DNA of 9,424 nt from Planctomycetaceae bacterium (GCA_002702965.1 PADE01000263.1:1-9424), one strand, 5' to 3'; positions 1 to 6,664 are shown, counted from the first letter of the stretch. The notes: a model not told the origin generated them from the letters alone. Translations and numbers: made by a program.

Positions 1-64
1 ACCAAGTACCCACCACGATCGACACCCCGCCGACGAAAAGAGGTTGTGTGTCGGATGGTTGCAT
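1..64 (-). CDS. Possible N-terminal fragment of a protein cut by the left edge
   Basis: Reading leftward from an ATG at 62-64, an open frame of 21 codons runs to the edge without a stop. It begins MQPSDTQPLFVGGVSIVVGT and so has a hydrophobic, glycine/valine-rich stretch from about residue 9. This could be an N-terminal membrane segment or simply a buried strand. No ribosome binding site is visible, and the fragment is too short to assign to a family. It lies downstream of the TraB-like gene in the same direction, so it could be a following gene, but chance openness over 64 bases is quite possible. Confidence 0.25.
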   Translation of the reverse strand, partial: MQPSDTQPLFVGGVSIVVGTW

Positions 65-141
65 TCGCGGCGTCTTACGCGGGTTTGACTTTCACGGCTC
101 ACTGCGGTCGGGAGAAATACGCGTCATGTCCCGCTCCGGCC

Positions 142-1077
142 TTATGGCTGATTGGGCTTGGGTGTTGTTGTCGTGCGTAATGACCAGGCGGCGATCCAGG
201 ATTCGCGAGATCGTTTCAAGTCGAAATCCTCAATTAGGCGGCGTTCCATATCAGCTAAGTGACCGGCCCCGTAGAAGATACCTAATCTCTTCTTGCCGTT
301 CTTGATTTCCCTCTTGAGAACCTCGAGCGCCCGTTTGTTGCGTTCGGTGATGATCGTCGACCCCTGAGGACCTCCCAAAACCGTCAGTTGGCCTTCGAGA
401 TCTTCAAACTGCTGAGCCAACGCCTGCTTGAGTTTCAGAGCGCGGTTTTTCGAAAAGAATGCAAACAGCAACGCGGCGTTGGCATCACCGGAGTTCTTGG
501 ACTGTGTCGCGAGTGATTGGCCAAGCATACGAAACAACATCTGGGAGAAACTCTCACCGCGGTCCTTCATCGATTGGCTGAATTCTTGCGGGGAAAAATC
601 CGCATGGATTAGATTTTTCTTCGAGTAGTCAATTCGTTCGAGTTGAAAATCAAGTTCCAGCATTCGTTTCATGGTGAGTTGTAGTCCACTGATGGCGTTG
701 CGAGCTTCCACTTTGGTGCCTTTGGGAATACGTGTCCCGGAAGGAGCCACAAGTTCATACAAGACCGCATCGTACTGGGAAAATTTCTTGTTCAACTGCT
801 CGTAGTAGCTTGTATCGGCCACATGAATGGCGCCGATTAAATCCACGACCAATTCACCGGCGCTACGGTCGCGCGGAACGTAACGAACAATCGATGTTTC
901 CAAGGCAATGGGTTGTCCTCGTTCATCGCGACGCAGTCGTACGAAGGCGGGTGTTTGTTTTGATTTCGTGGTTTCCCGCGACGCTGCCGGTTTAGTGTTG
1001 TCGGCCAGCACCGCGGGGAAGTCGGCTGTCGGAACGATCGTCACTAGCGATAAAGCGAGCGGGTAGATGATGCGCAT
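142..1077 (-). CDS. Secreted TraB/GumN-family (TIKI-type) protein
   Basis: The 311-residue protein starts with a signal peptide: MRIIY, a hydrophobic core over residues 3-17, and a likely signal peptidase I site V-L-A|D at residues 23-26. The mature protein is therefore probably periplasmic. Two motifs place it in the TraB/PrgY/GumN superfamily: a first-strand GAIHVAD at residues 82-88 and a C-terminal GAGHLADM at residues 270-277, with an E-R-N triplet at 245-247 between them. In the superfamily the paired Gly-x-x-His motifs are thought to form a metal-dependent active site. TIKI proteins are proteases, while most bacterial members have no known substrate. The length is usual for the family and nothing is missing. 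The ATG at 1075-1077 is preferred because it gives a complete signal peptide. It follows mutY on the same strand after about 230 bases, so an operon is possible but not shown. The family call is firm; the activity is unknown. Confidence 0.8.
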   Translation of the reverse strand: MRIIYPLALSLVTIVPTADFPAVLADNTKPAASRETTKSKQTPAFVRLRRDERGQPIALETSIVRYVPRDRSAGELVVDLIGAIHVADTSYYEQLNKKFSQYDAVLYELVAPSGTRIPKGTKVEARNAISGLQLTMKRMLELDFQLERIDYSKKNLIHADFSPQEFSQSMKDRGESFSQMLFRMLGQSLATQSKNSGDANAALLFAFFSKNRALKLKQALAQQFEDLEGQLTVLGGPQGSTIITERNKRALEVLKREIKNGKKRLGIFYGAGHLADMERRLIEDFDLKRSRESWIAAWSLRTTTTPKPNQP

Positions 1078-1306
1078 CGGCGAGTGGATCCCTTGGGAAG
1101 TCGGTTCGATTGGAGTACCGCGCAGCCGAACGCCGCGAACAGCGAATATAGGTCAGCGGGCGAACAGAAACAACGCGTTTGATGCCCGCAGCAGCGCCGC
1201 CCGGTCGTCGGAGGCCCCGGTTGCCGTATCTTCCTCGATCGCCGACGCGGCTCGATCGGCGTTTTCCGCCGCCCTGGGGGATCTCGGTGGGCGGTTCCAG
1301 TACGGA
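1078..1306. other. Gap between mutY and the TraB-like gene
   Basis: These 229 bases carry no confident gene. A minus-strand frame from a TTG at 1338 to a stop at 1153 (61 codons, overlapping the mutY end by 32 bases) has high third-position GC and a fairly ordinary composition near its end (…DDRAALLRASNALFLFAR). Frames of similar length are open on the other strand as well, as expected in GC-rich DNA, and there is no ribosome binding site. I do not call it a gene. No clear terminator hairpin with a T run follows mutY, and I see no convincing promoter for the TraB-like gene. Confidence 0.4.
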
Positions 1307-2437
1307 TCAATCGGCGAGCTTCGCCACCAGTCGCCCAATTTTTCGCGCGGTCACACTGAGCGGGAGGTGTTCCAGTTCGTGAGGCATCCGCCACGATAAA
1401 TGGGGGCCCCGTTTGCGCCCAGATACGCACTGCGCCAAGTGGCATTGCAGCGTAATCTGAAATCGGGTGACGCCGTGTTGAATGGTGGTTAATTGGCGTA
1501 CTGGTTCGATCTCAAAACCCGTGAGTTCGCGTGACTTGTCGACGAGTTGCTGATGACCGTTGTTCGTTGCATCGGGATCGAACGGAAATCGTGGGAAGTC
1601 CCAGAGCCCGGCCCACCGTTCCCGGTCCTCATGTCGACGTAACAAGACGCGCGATCCGCGTCGGATGACCACCGCGGCCTCGACGACGTGCTCGGTTTGA
1701 GTACGCCGCCGCGATATCGGGATCGACAATTGTTCGCCCTGGCGGTGTGCAGCGCAAAGCATACGGACGGGACACCTCTCGCAATTGGGCTTCCGCGGAA
1801 TACAGATTTCACTGCCGAGTTCCATCAGAGACTGGTTAAATTCGCCCACACGTTTGCGAGGGAGCAACGACTCGGCGAACGCCCACAGTAGTTGTTGTCC
1901 CACACGCTGGGAAGGATCTCCGTGGAAGGCGAGTAAACGACTCAAGACACGGGTGGTATTCGCTTCGAGGATAGGTAGCCTCTGGTCAAGCGCGATCGAG
2001 AGGATAGCGCCCGCCGTGTAACGTCCGATTCCAGGTAGCGAAAGAAGGGTGTCGAAGTCCGCTGGAAACTGTGCATGGTGCTGTTGGACGACCTGTTGCG
2101 CTGCGCGGTGAAGATTGCGCGCGCGACGATAATATCCCAGTCCCTCCCACAGGCGCAGGACGTCTTCTTCGTCGGCTGCAGCGAGGCTGGTGATATTGGG
2201 GAACCGTTCGACAAACCGTTGGAAGTACGGCACCACGGTAGCGACCTGTGTCTGTTGCAGCATGGTTTCACTGACCCAGATGTGGTACAGGTCTCGCGTT
2301 CGACGCCATGGCAAATCGCGTGCATGGTCTTGAAACCAGGTTAGCAATCTGCGACGCAATGAGCGTTTCCAACGGCTGTCTGGCATCTCGGGTGGGGCGA
2401 GCGAACAGATTGTCATCGGGGCCTTAGCGCTAGACAT
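1307..2437 (-). CDS. mutY: A/G-specific adenine DNA glycosylase MutY
   Basis: MutY removes adenine mispaired with 8-oxoguanine, starting base excision repair. Residues are numbered from an upstream TTG at 2512. The HhH-GPD domain shows the catalytic-Glu motif VSETMLQQTQV (Glu82), GLGYYRRARNL at 125-134, and the helix-hairpin-helix LPGIGRYTAG at 159-168. The [4Fe-4S] loop is Cys237-x6-Cys244-x2-Cys247-x5-Cys253. A NUDIX-like C-terminal domain for 8-oxoG recognition follows from about 275 (RWAGLWDFPRF at 299-309). Two positions are odd. The residue aligned with the second catalytic acid (Asp138 in E. coli) is Glu183 (ILEANT), and the F-S-H loop aligns with V-T-R at 348-350. The start is uncertain. 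The TTG at 2512 would run through the divergent promoter region, so an ATG at 2437, 2416 (weak AAGG upstream) or 2386 is preferred; 2386 best matches the usual N-terminus. I give 2437. Confidence 0.92.
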   Translation of the reverse strand: MSSAKAPMTICSLAPPEMPDSRWKRSLRRRLLTWFQDHARDLPWRRTRDLYHIWVSETMLQQTQVATVVPYFQRFVERFPNITSLAAADEEDVLRLWEGLGYYRRARNLHRAAQQVVQQHHAQFPADFDTLLSLPGIGRYTAGAILSIALDQRLPILEANTTRVLSRLLAFHGDPSQRVGQQLLWAFAESLLPRKRVGEFNQSLMELGSEICIPRKPNCERCPVRMLCAAHRQGEQLSIPISRRRTQTEHVVEAAVVIRRGSRVLLRRHEDRERWAGLWDFPRFPFDPDATNNGHQQLVDKSRELTGFEIEPVRQLTTIQHGVTRFQITLQCHLAQCVSGRKRGPHLSWRMPHELEHLPLSVTARKIGRLVAKLAD

Positions 2438-2474
2438 CTCGAAGGTCAGTCCGGCTGTGCGGCGCGAGTTTGCG

Positions 2475-2503
2475 TTGACGTACAAAGGGCCTGACGGTAG
2501 GTT
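2475..2503 (+). promoter_or_regulatory. Candidate sigma-70-like promoter for the glycosyltransferase
   Basis: A TTGACG hexamer (2475-2480, five of six consensus bases) is followed by exactly 17 bases and then TAGGTT (2498-2503, only three of six). Transcription would begin near 2510, about 35 bases before the first ATG of the glycosyltransferase. It lies in the divergent gap with mutY, a reasonable place for a promoter. The poor -10 match keeps confidence low. I found no comparable site reading towards mutY. Confidence 0.3.
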
Positions 2504-2544
2504 GCCCCGCAATCGTTGAACTGTCTCGATCTTACCGGCAAGTC

Positions 2545-4308
2545 ATGGAATCGGATACGTCGATGTCGCGCTTTGTTTTGATCGACAATTCGCTTGTGGA
2601 AATGGGGGGCCATTTCTTTTCGCATGCGGTGCGCGTGTTGCATGCCGCGCACGATCTCGGTCTCGACCCGGTCTTGGCGACCAATCGCGACTTCAAATTG
2701 AGCCGAGAAGTTCCCGTAGAGTGGCCCCTGTACGCGACGTTTCGGTACACCGCTTTAGGTCGCTATTCGGAATTCAGTGTCGCAGCAGAGGGAGCGTCCG
2801 GTGGTGAGAATAAGAAAGACCGATACTGGCAGCGGATCAGACGGAGCGTTGGACTGAGGAAACGTGTTCGCAGCTTTACACGTTCGTGTAAAGACTTGTT
2901 TCAACGGTTGCCACTGGAGTCGAGCGACCACGTGTTCTTGCCGTTTTGTACGGAGATCTCCTTACTCGGTCTGCTGCGATACATGGCGTATCACCCGCGT
3001 GCCGCGATCGCGACCTGGCACCTCTACTACCATTCGTTTTGTCTGCCAGGGCGTCCGCCGGAATGGTCAGCGAAGGGGCAACAGGCGGTGGTGATGAAAC
3101 AGGCTTTGAGACAAGCGGAACGCCTCACGGGATCGATACGGATCAACTTTTACGCGACAACACAGCACCTTTGTGAAGGCTTGAATCGACTTAGTCGCGT
3201 CCGCTTTTCGTATTTGCCTTATCCCGTGGAGACTACCACCGATGGGTCATCACGCCCCAGTCCTTCGGGGTTGCCGTTGCGATTGGTACTCGCGGGCCAG
3301 CCGCGCTCGGAAAAAGGTGCTGCGTTCTGCGGTGAGCTGATCACGAGTCTATGGGATCGTGGTCTCGCTGCGGGGGAGCTCCAACTGCGTCTCCAACAAC
3401 GACCGGGCGCCGCGTCTCTCGACTTGGCTCCGGAGCTGCATCGTGCGATGTTGAATCGTGATCCGGCAGCGGTCGAAGTTGCGTCTTATCCTCTTTCGGC
3501 GCGTGATTACCGGGAGTTCTTGAGGTCAGCTGACATCGGTCTGTTGATGTACGACAGCGCCGCCTACTATGCGCGCATTAGCAGCGTGATGTTGGAATTT
3601 CTCTGTTCGGGTGTTCCGGTGATCGTCCCAGCGGGGTGTTGGATGGGAGAAGTCGTTGCGGAGGCCAACGCACAGTATCTCGAACGGGTTTCTCGTGACT
3701 GGAAGCCGATCGCGTTTGAAGCGCTCCCGGTGGGCGCTGCGCAGCGAACCGATCTCCGGTGTCGCGTCACCGGTGACGGAGACGACCTGCAGCGGATGGT
3801 GAAGCGGGGCGGTGCCAGGGTACCGGCGGGGGCGTCGGTGTGGCTGCCGACGTTCCGCTGGGAGCAGCCGAAATCACGTGGTACGTACGTCTGCCTCGAG
3901 TTACAGCAAACCGATCGGTGCGGGAACACGCTAGACCGATGGTCGGTGATGTTGCACCATCGCGACTCGACGCCTGCCAGTCCAGCCTTGTTTCGCTTGC
4001 ACAAGGAAGCGTGGGAGATTCACTGGTCGATGCGCGACGCCTACGCGGAGATTGCGTTGCCGCCCGGACAGCTCGACGCGAAGTTCTTTGGTACCGATGG
4101 GGTGATTCCCTGGGGTGCGATTGGTTTGACGGCCATCGATCGATCACAGATCGCTGATTTGGTGAGCGAGATCTCAAATCACCATCGACATTACCGCGAG
4201 TCCGCCCGGACCTATGGAAACGCATTGCGACTGAGACATACGGTGGCCGAGCATTTGTCGCAATTGGTTGATCCCGTTTACGAGGCGGACGCCCGTCACT
4301 GTGCCTAG
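2545..4308 (+). CDS. GT-B fold glycosyltransferase with an inserted domain
   Basis: This 587-residue protein is probably a cytoplasmic enzyme moving a sugar from a nucleotide sugar. The N-terminal Rossmann lobe opens FVLIDNSLVEMGGHFF (residues 10-25), with the Gly-Gly-His loop typical of GT-B enzymes. The C-terminal lobe starts near 245 (LRLVLAGQPRSEKG) and holds the donor-site region YPLSARDYREFLRSADIGLL (315-334) and SSVMLEFLCSGVPVIVPAG (346-364), where a Glu followed by G-x-P-V-I is characteristic of GT4-like families. After about residue 380 the lobe is interrupted by some 140 residues rich in beta-type sequence. It then resumes with WGAIGLTAIDRSQIADLVSE (from 523), whose position matches the closing helices of a GT-B lobe. 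The protein is therefore longer than the usual 350-420. The second ATG (2563, MSRFVLID…) is an equally good start; neither has a ribosome binding site. Acceptor and product are unknown; envelope or exopolysaccharide glycan is an inference. Confidence 0.8.
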   Translation: MESDTSMSRFVLIDNSLVEMGGHFFSHAVRVLHAAHDLGLDPVLATNRDFKLSREVPVEWPLYATFRYTALGRYSEFSVAAEGASGGENKKDRYWQRIRRSVGLRKRVRSFTRSCKDLFQRLPLESSDHVFLPFCTEISLLGLLRYMAYHPRAAIATWHLYYHSFCLPGRPPEWSAKGQQAVVMKQALRQAERLTGSIRINFYATTQHLCEGLNRLSRVRFSYLPYPVETTTDGSSRPSPSGLPLRLVLAGQPRSEKGAAFCGELITSLWDRGLAAGELQLRLQQRPGAASLDLAPELHRAMLNRDPAAVEVASYPLSARDYREFLRSADIGLLMYDSAAYYARISSVMLEFLCSGVPVIVPAGCWMGEVVAEANAQYLERVSRDWKPIAFEALPVGAAQRTDLRCRVTGDGDDLQRMVKRGGARVPAGASVWLPTFRWEQPKSRGTYVCLELQQTDRCGNTLDRWSVMLHHRDSTPASPALFRLHKEAWEIHWSMRDAYAEIALPPGQLDAKFFGTDGVIPWGAIGLTAIDRSQIADLVSEISNHHRHYRESARTYGNALRLRHTVAEHLSQLVDPVYEADARHCA

Positions 4309-4339
4309 ACCCGATTGCCGTGCCTAGACCCGATTGTCG
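4302..4339. repeat. 19-bp tandem duplication across the glycosyltransferase stop codon
   Basis: TGCCTAGACCCGATTGCCG (4302-4320) is followed at once by a second copy differing at one base (C to T at 4337). The TAG in the first copy (4306-4308) is the stop codon of the glycosyltransferase, so the second copy carries a duplicate, unused stop in the intergenic region. It looks like a recent replication-slippage duplication; no function is implied. Confidence 0.85.
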
Positions 4340-4399
4340 GCAGGCGGTGGGACTGTGGCTGATTCCACACCAGGGCGGCGCATGCGGTGCACGCTTTGA

Positions 4400-4437
4400 T
4401 GTAATCGAATAGCCGCGCATCGATTACAAGCGGCTAT
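4400..4437. repeat. Two interleaved perfect inverted repeats (operator-like)
   Basis: Arm A, TGTAATCGA (4400-4408), is the exact reverse complement of TCGATTACA (4420-4428). Arm B, ATAGCCGC (4409-4416), is the exact reverse complement of GCGGCTAT (4430-4437). The order is A-B-A'-B', so 34 of 38 bases belong to a repeat arm. The four arms start at 4400, 4409, 4420 and 4430, about one helical turn apart, as expected for protein half-sites on one face of DNA. As RNA, the two stems are mutually exclusive or a very strained pseudoknot (connecting loops of 0, 3 and 1 bases). No T run follows, so it is not an ordinary terminator. Confidence 0.8.
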
Positions 4438-4450
4438 GGCCTGCCCCCCC

Positions 4451-4468
4451 GGAGGTGTTAAAATGTAG
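4451..4468 (+). promoter_or_regulatory. Extended -10-like promoter overlapping a ribosome-binding-site/start-stop motif
   Basis: TG-T-TAAAAT at 4456-4464 matches the extended -10 consensus TGn-TATAAT at all but one base; no good -35 is seen, which extended -10 promoters do not strictly need. Transcription would begin near 4471 and lead to the toroid protein gene. The interleaved repeats just upstream would lie about 34-71 bases before the start, where activators often bind. The same bases also read as GGAGGTG (4451-4457) seven bases before ATG (4463-4465), which is followed directly by TAG. Both readings are inferences; the promoter one seems likelier. Confidence 0.4.
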
Positions 4469-4655
4469 TCGGTCTGCCACACGGCTTCTGCGCCTGACCG
4501 AAACGATTGTCACGCTACGGGCGGGGCGGCATCAGCTCAAGGACGTTCGCTGCCGCCGCCGATTTACCGGCGTGCTCGCCAGTGCAGGCGATTTAGCAGG
4601 ACCGCGGCAGCGAGTCAGTTGGGGCCTCGTCGATCATTGACCATCGGTTATTTGA

Positions 4656-6650
4656 ATGCACCAGACTGGATACGGTGTCGTCGGTGACCGCCCATTGCGG
4701 AAAACAGGTCGGTCGCGTGCTGCGGTGCCCACTTTCCTGTCGATCCACTCCGAGGAGCCTCTACCCGAGGTCGCGGTTGGATCGGTTGGTACGTTTCTTC
4801 GATCCGACCGCCCGGCCGGTGGAACCTCGGTGACGGTCGAACCGGGCGAGATCTGGTTCGATGGGGGAACGCTGTTGTGCGGTTGCCCCGATTGTCGTGC
4901 ACCGATGTCGATACGGTTGTGGCTGGCGGTCGCCGATTGTTGGCAGTGCGAGACGAGCATCGAATTAACCGAAGAGCAGGAACGACAAGCTCGCCGGTTA
5001 TTGCAACAGCATCAAATGCTTGAATCGGCCGCCTTGCCCCCTGGGTCAGCTGCTGCGGTCGAGTCCCCAGTAGCGGGCCCCGCTCCGTCGGCGAAGAGTT
5101 TGCCCGTGCCTGCGGCCAGCGCGGAGCCGGTCACCCCGCGACCACCGTCGCTGCCGTCTCCACCGCGCGCCCGACGCCGCCGCGCCGCGGCCGCGACCGA
5201 TGCCCATCACCGTTTGCGACCGCACACGGCGTCGGCGCTTGCCACGGCCTGGCTCAGTGAGTTGTTTACCGAACTGCCTTCCTGGTTGGTCAGTTTGGTT
5301 TTTCATCTCATCGTTCTGACCATCTTGGGGTTGCTGACGTTGGGAGAGATAGAAGATCGAATGATCACGCTGTCTACCATCGTCAGTCGCAATGTTCGAC
5401 CCGGTGCGATCGACGTTTCTTTGTCGCAAGACGCGGCCCAGTTTCAGTTACCTCCACCCACCGATCATGATGTGAACAACCCCGCCGATCGCAAAATCTT
5501 GCTGCGAGCGGAGCAGGACGCGCGACAGCTTCGCCTTGATTCGGCTGCGACGGAAACGCAGGTGCCTCTGGAGCAGGTTCGGCAACGGGTACAGGGGAGT
5601 CGTAAATCCCGTTTGGCGTTGGCTTCTCGCGACCCTCGAATTCGTGTCCAGATGATCCGCCAGGAAGGGGGGACGTCACTCACCGAAGCCGCCGTAGCAC
5701 GAGCCCTGCATTGGTTGTCGCGTCAACAACGACGCGACGGCCGCTGGAAGTTAGACGGTGGTGCTAAGAGCGACGCGGCGGCCACATCGCTGGCGCTGAT
5801 GCCTTTTCTCGGTGCTGGGCAAACACCCGATGCGGGTGTCTACAAGCATGTGGTTGCCCGCGGTTTGGGGTGGTTGTTGGATAGCCAAAAAAACGACGGT
5901 GACTTGCGTGTCGATAGCTCAGGAAACACCGGGATGTATGCGCAGGGACAGTGCGCAATTGTATTGTGCGAGGCGTTCTTGATGACGGGAAGTGAAAGCC
6001 TGCGAGTTCCGGCTCAGAAGTCGATCGATTTCATTGTGGCCGCCCAGTTTCCCGACGGGGGCTGGCGTTACCGTCCCAACGGAGAAATTCCCCGGTCGGC
6101 ACGCCGCGGTGACACGAGCGTAGTGGGATGGCAAATGATGGCTTTGCAGAGCGCCCGCGCCGCGGGGTTGGAAGTCCCAGGTGAAACACTCGAACTAGCC
6201 GGTCAGTACCTCGATGGTGTTGCCTCTCGTGACCGATCGCAGTACGCCTACCAGCGCGGCAATTCGCCCACACCCGTGATGACCGCCGAGGCGTTGTTGT
6301 GCCGCATGTACTTGGGATGGTCGTTAGCGGAGCCCGGTTTGCGTCAGGGTTTTGATTATTTATTGGAGAAGCATTTGCCGGCCGCCAATCGCCCGAATGT
6401 CTACTACTGGTACTACGCAACCCAGGCATTGCACCAGGCAGGTGGCTCGCGCTGGGACCGTTGGAACAAGCACATGCGAGATGTTCTTGTCCAGGCTCAG
6501 GTCTCCAGAGGTACCCACGCCGGAAGTTGGAACCCGGGGCATCAGCATTCGCGTACCGGGGGGAGAGTCTATACGACTGCGTTGGCGACCTGCACGCTCG
6601 AGGTTTACTACCGCCATCTACCGATCTTCCGTCAGATCAAATTGGACTGA
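4656..6650 (+). CDS. Zinc-ribbon, single-pass membrane protein with squalene-cyclase-like toroid
   Basis: This is a 664-residue protein of unknown function. A zinc ribbon lies at residues 77-98 (Cys77-Pro-Asp-Cys80 … Cys95-Trp-Gln-Cys98). A Pro/Ala-rich linker (about 125-170) ends in a basic cluster RARRRR (171-176). One transmembrane helix follows (about 209-229, SWLVSLVFHLIVLTILGLL). The basic cluster before the helix places the N-terminus in the cytoplasm and the rest outside it. Residues 345-650 form a prenyltransferase/squalene-oxidase-repeat alpha-alpha toroid with repeated turns such as LSRQQRRDGRW, LLDSQKNDGDL and VAAQFPDGGWRYRP. I see no DxDD acid motif of squalene-hopene cyclase and no evident zinc triad of protein prenyltransferases, so cyclase activity is doubtful; a binding or scaffold role is possible. 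An in-frame TGA directly before the ATG makes 4656 the earliest start. A GTG at 4830 (residue 59), just before the conserved-looking zinc ribbon, is a credible alternative. Confidence 0.8.
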   Translation: MHQTGYGVVGDRPLRKTGRSRAAVPTFLSIHSEEPLPEVAVGSVGTFLRSDRPAGGTSVTVEPGEIWFDGGTLLCGCPDCRAPMSIRLWLAVADCWQCETSIELTEEQERQARRLLQQHQMLESAALPPGSAAAVESPVAGPAPSAKSLPVPAASAEPVTPRPPSLPSPPRARRRRAAAATDAHHRLRPHTASALATAWLSELFTELPSWLVSLVFHLIVLTILGLLTLGEIEDRMITLSTIVSRNVRPGAIDVSLSQDAAQFQLPPPTDHDVNNPADRKILLRAEQDARQLRLDSAATETQVPLEQVRQRVQGSRKSRLALASRDPRIRVQMIRQEGGTSLTEAAVARALHWLSRQQRRDGRWKLDGGAKSDAAATSLALMPFLGAGQTPDAGVYKHVVARGLGWLLDSQKNDGDLRVDSSGNTGMYAQGQCAIVLCEAFLMTGSESLRVPAQKSIDFIVAAQFPDGGWRYRPNGEIPRSARRGDTSVVGWQMMALQSARAAGLEVPGETLELAGQYLDGVASRDRSQYAYQRGNSPTPVMTAEALLCRMYLGWSLAEPGLRQGFDYLLEKHLPAANRPNVYYWYYATQALHQAGGSRWDRWNKHMRDVLVQAQVSRGTHAGSWNPGHQHSRTGGRVYTTALATCTLEVYYRHLPIFRQIKLD

Positions 6651-6664
6651 ACCCTCACGACGAC

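Larger units (their letters stand above)
4309..4655. other. Structured intergenic region before the toroid protein gene
   Basis: No confident gene is present in these 347 bases. In order, the region holds the second copy of a 19-bp tandem repeat (to 4339), two interleaved inverted repeats (4400-4437), a run of seven C (4444-4450), a GGAGGTG (4451-4457) overlapping an extended -10-like motif (4456-4464), and ATG-TAG at 4463-4468. From 4470 to 4650 the DNA is GC-rich with only small stems, such as CGCCG/CGGCG around 4557-4572. A GTG frame from 4455 to 4640 (61 codons) is open but arginine-rich and unlike a real protein. If the promoter reading is right, the last 185 bases are an unusually long 5' leader of the next gene. 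Confidence 0.6.

Noticed and set aside
1153..1338. 61-codon minus-strand frame overlapping the mutY end
   Set aside because: TTG start, no ribosome binding site, and similar-sized frames are open on the opposite strand; no family resemblance.
2438..2512. Longest possible mutY start (TTG at 2512)
   Set aside because: It would extend mutY through the divergent promoter region and add residues that MutY proteins do not have.
3767..4420. Minus-strand frame of 217 codons over the glycosyltransferase C-terminal part
   Set aside because: Composition is heavy in Arg, Ser and Pro with no motif, and it is opposite a continuous coding frame.
4400..4437. Full H-type RNA pseudoknot from the interleaved repeats
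   Set aside because: Connecting loops of 0, 3 and 1 bases cannot span 8-9 bp stems, so both stems cannot form completely at once.
4455..4640. 61-codon plus-strand frame starting at GTG in the large intergenic region
   Set aside because: It is arginine-rich with no recognisable motif and starts inside the GGAGGTG motif itself; openness is expected in GC-rich DNA.
4656..6650. Squalene-hopene cyclase assignment
   Set aside because: The toroid repeats are present but the DxDD acid motif is not seen, the length of the toroid is about half that of the cyclases, and the anchor and zinc ribbon are foreign to that enzyme.
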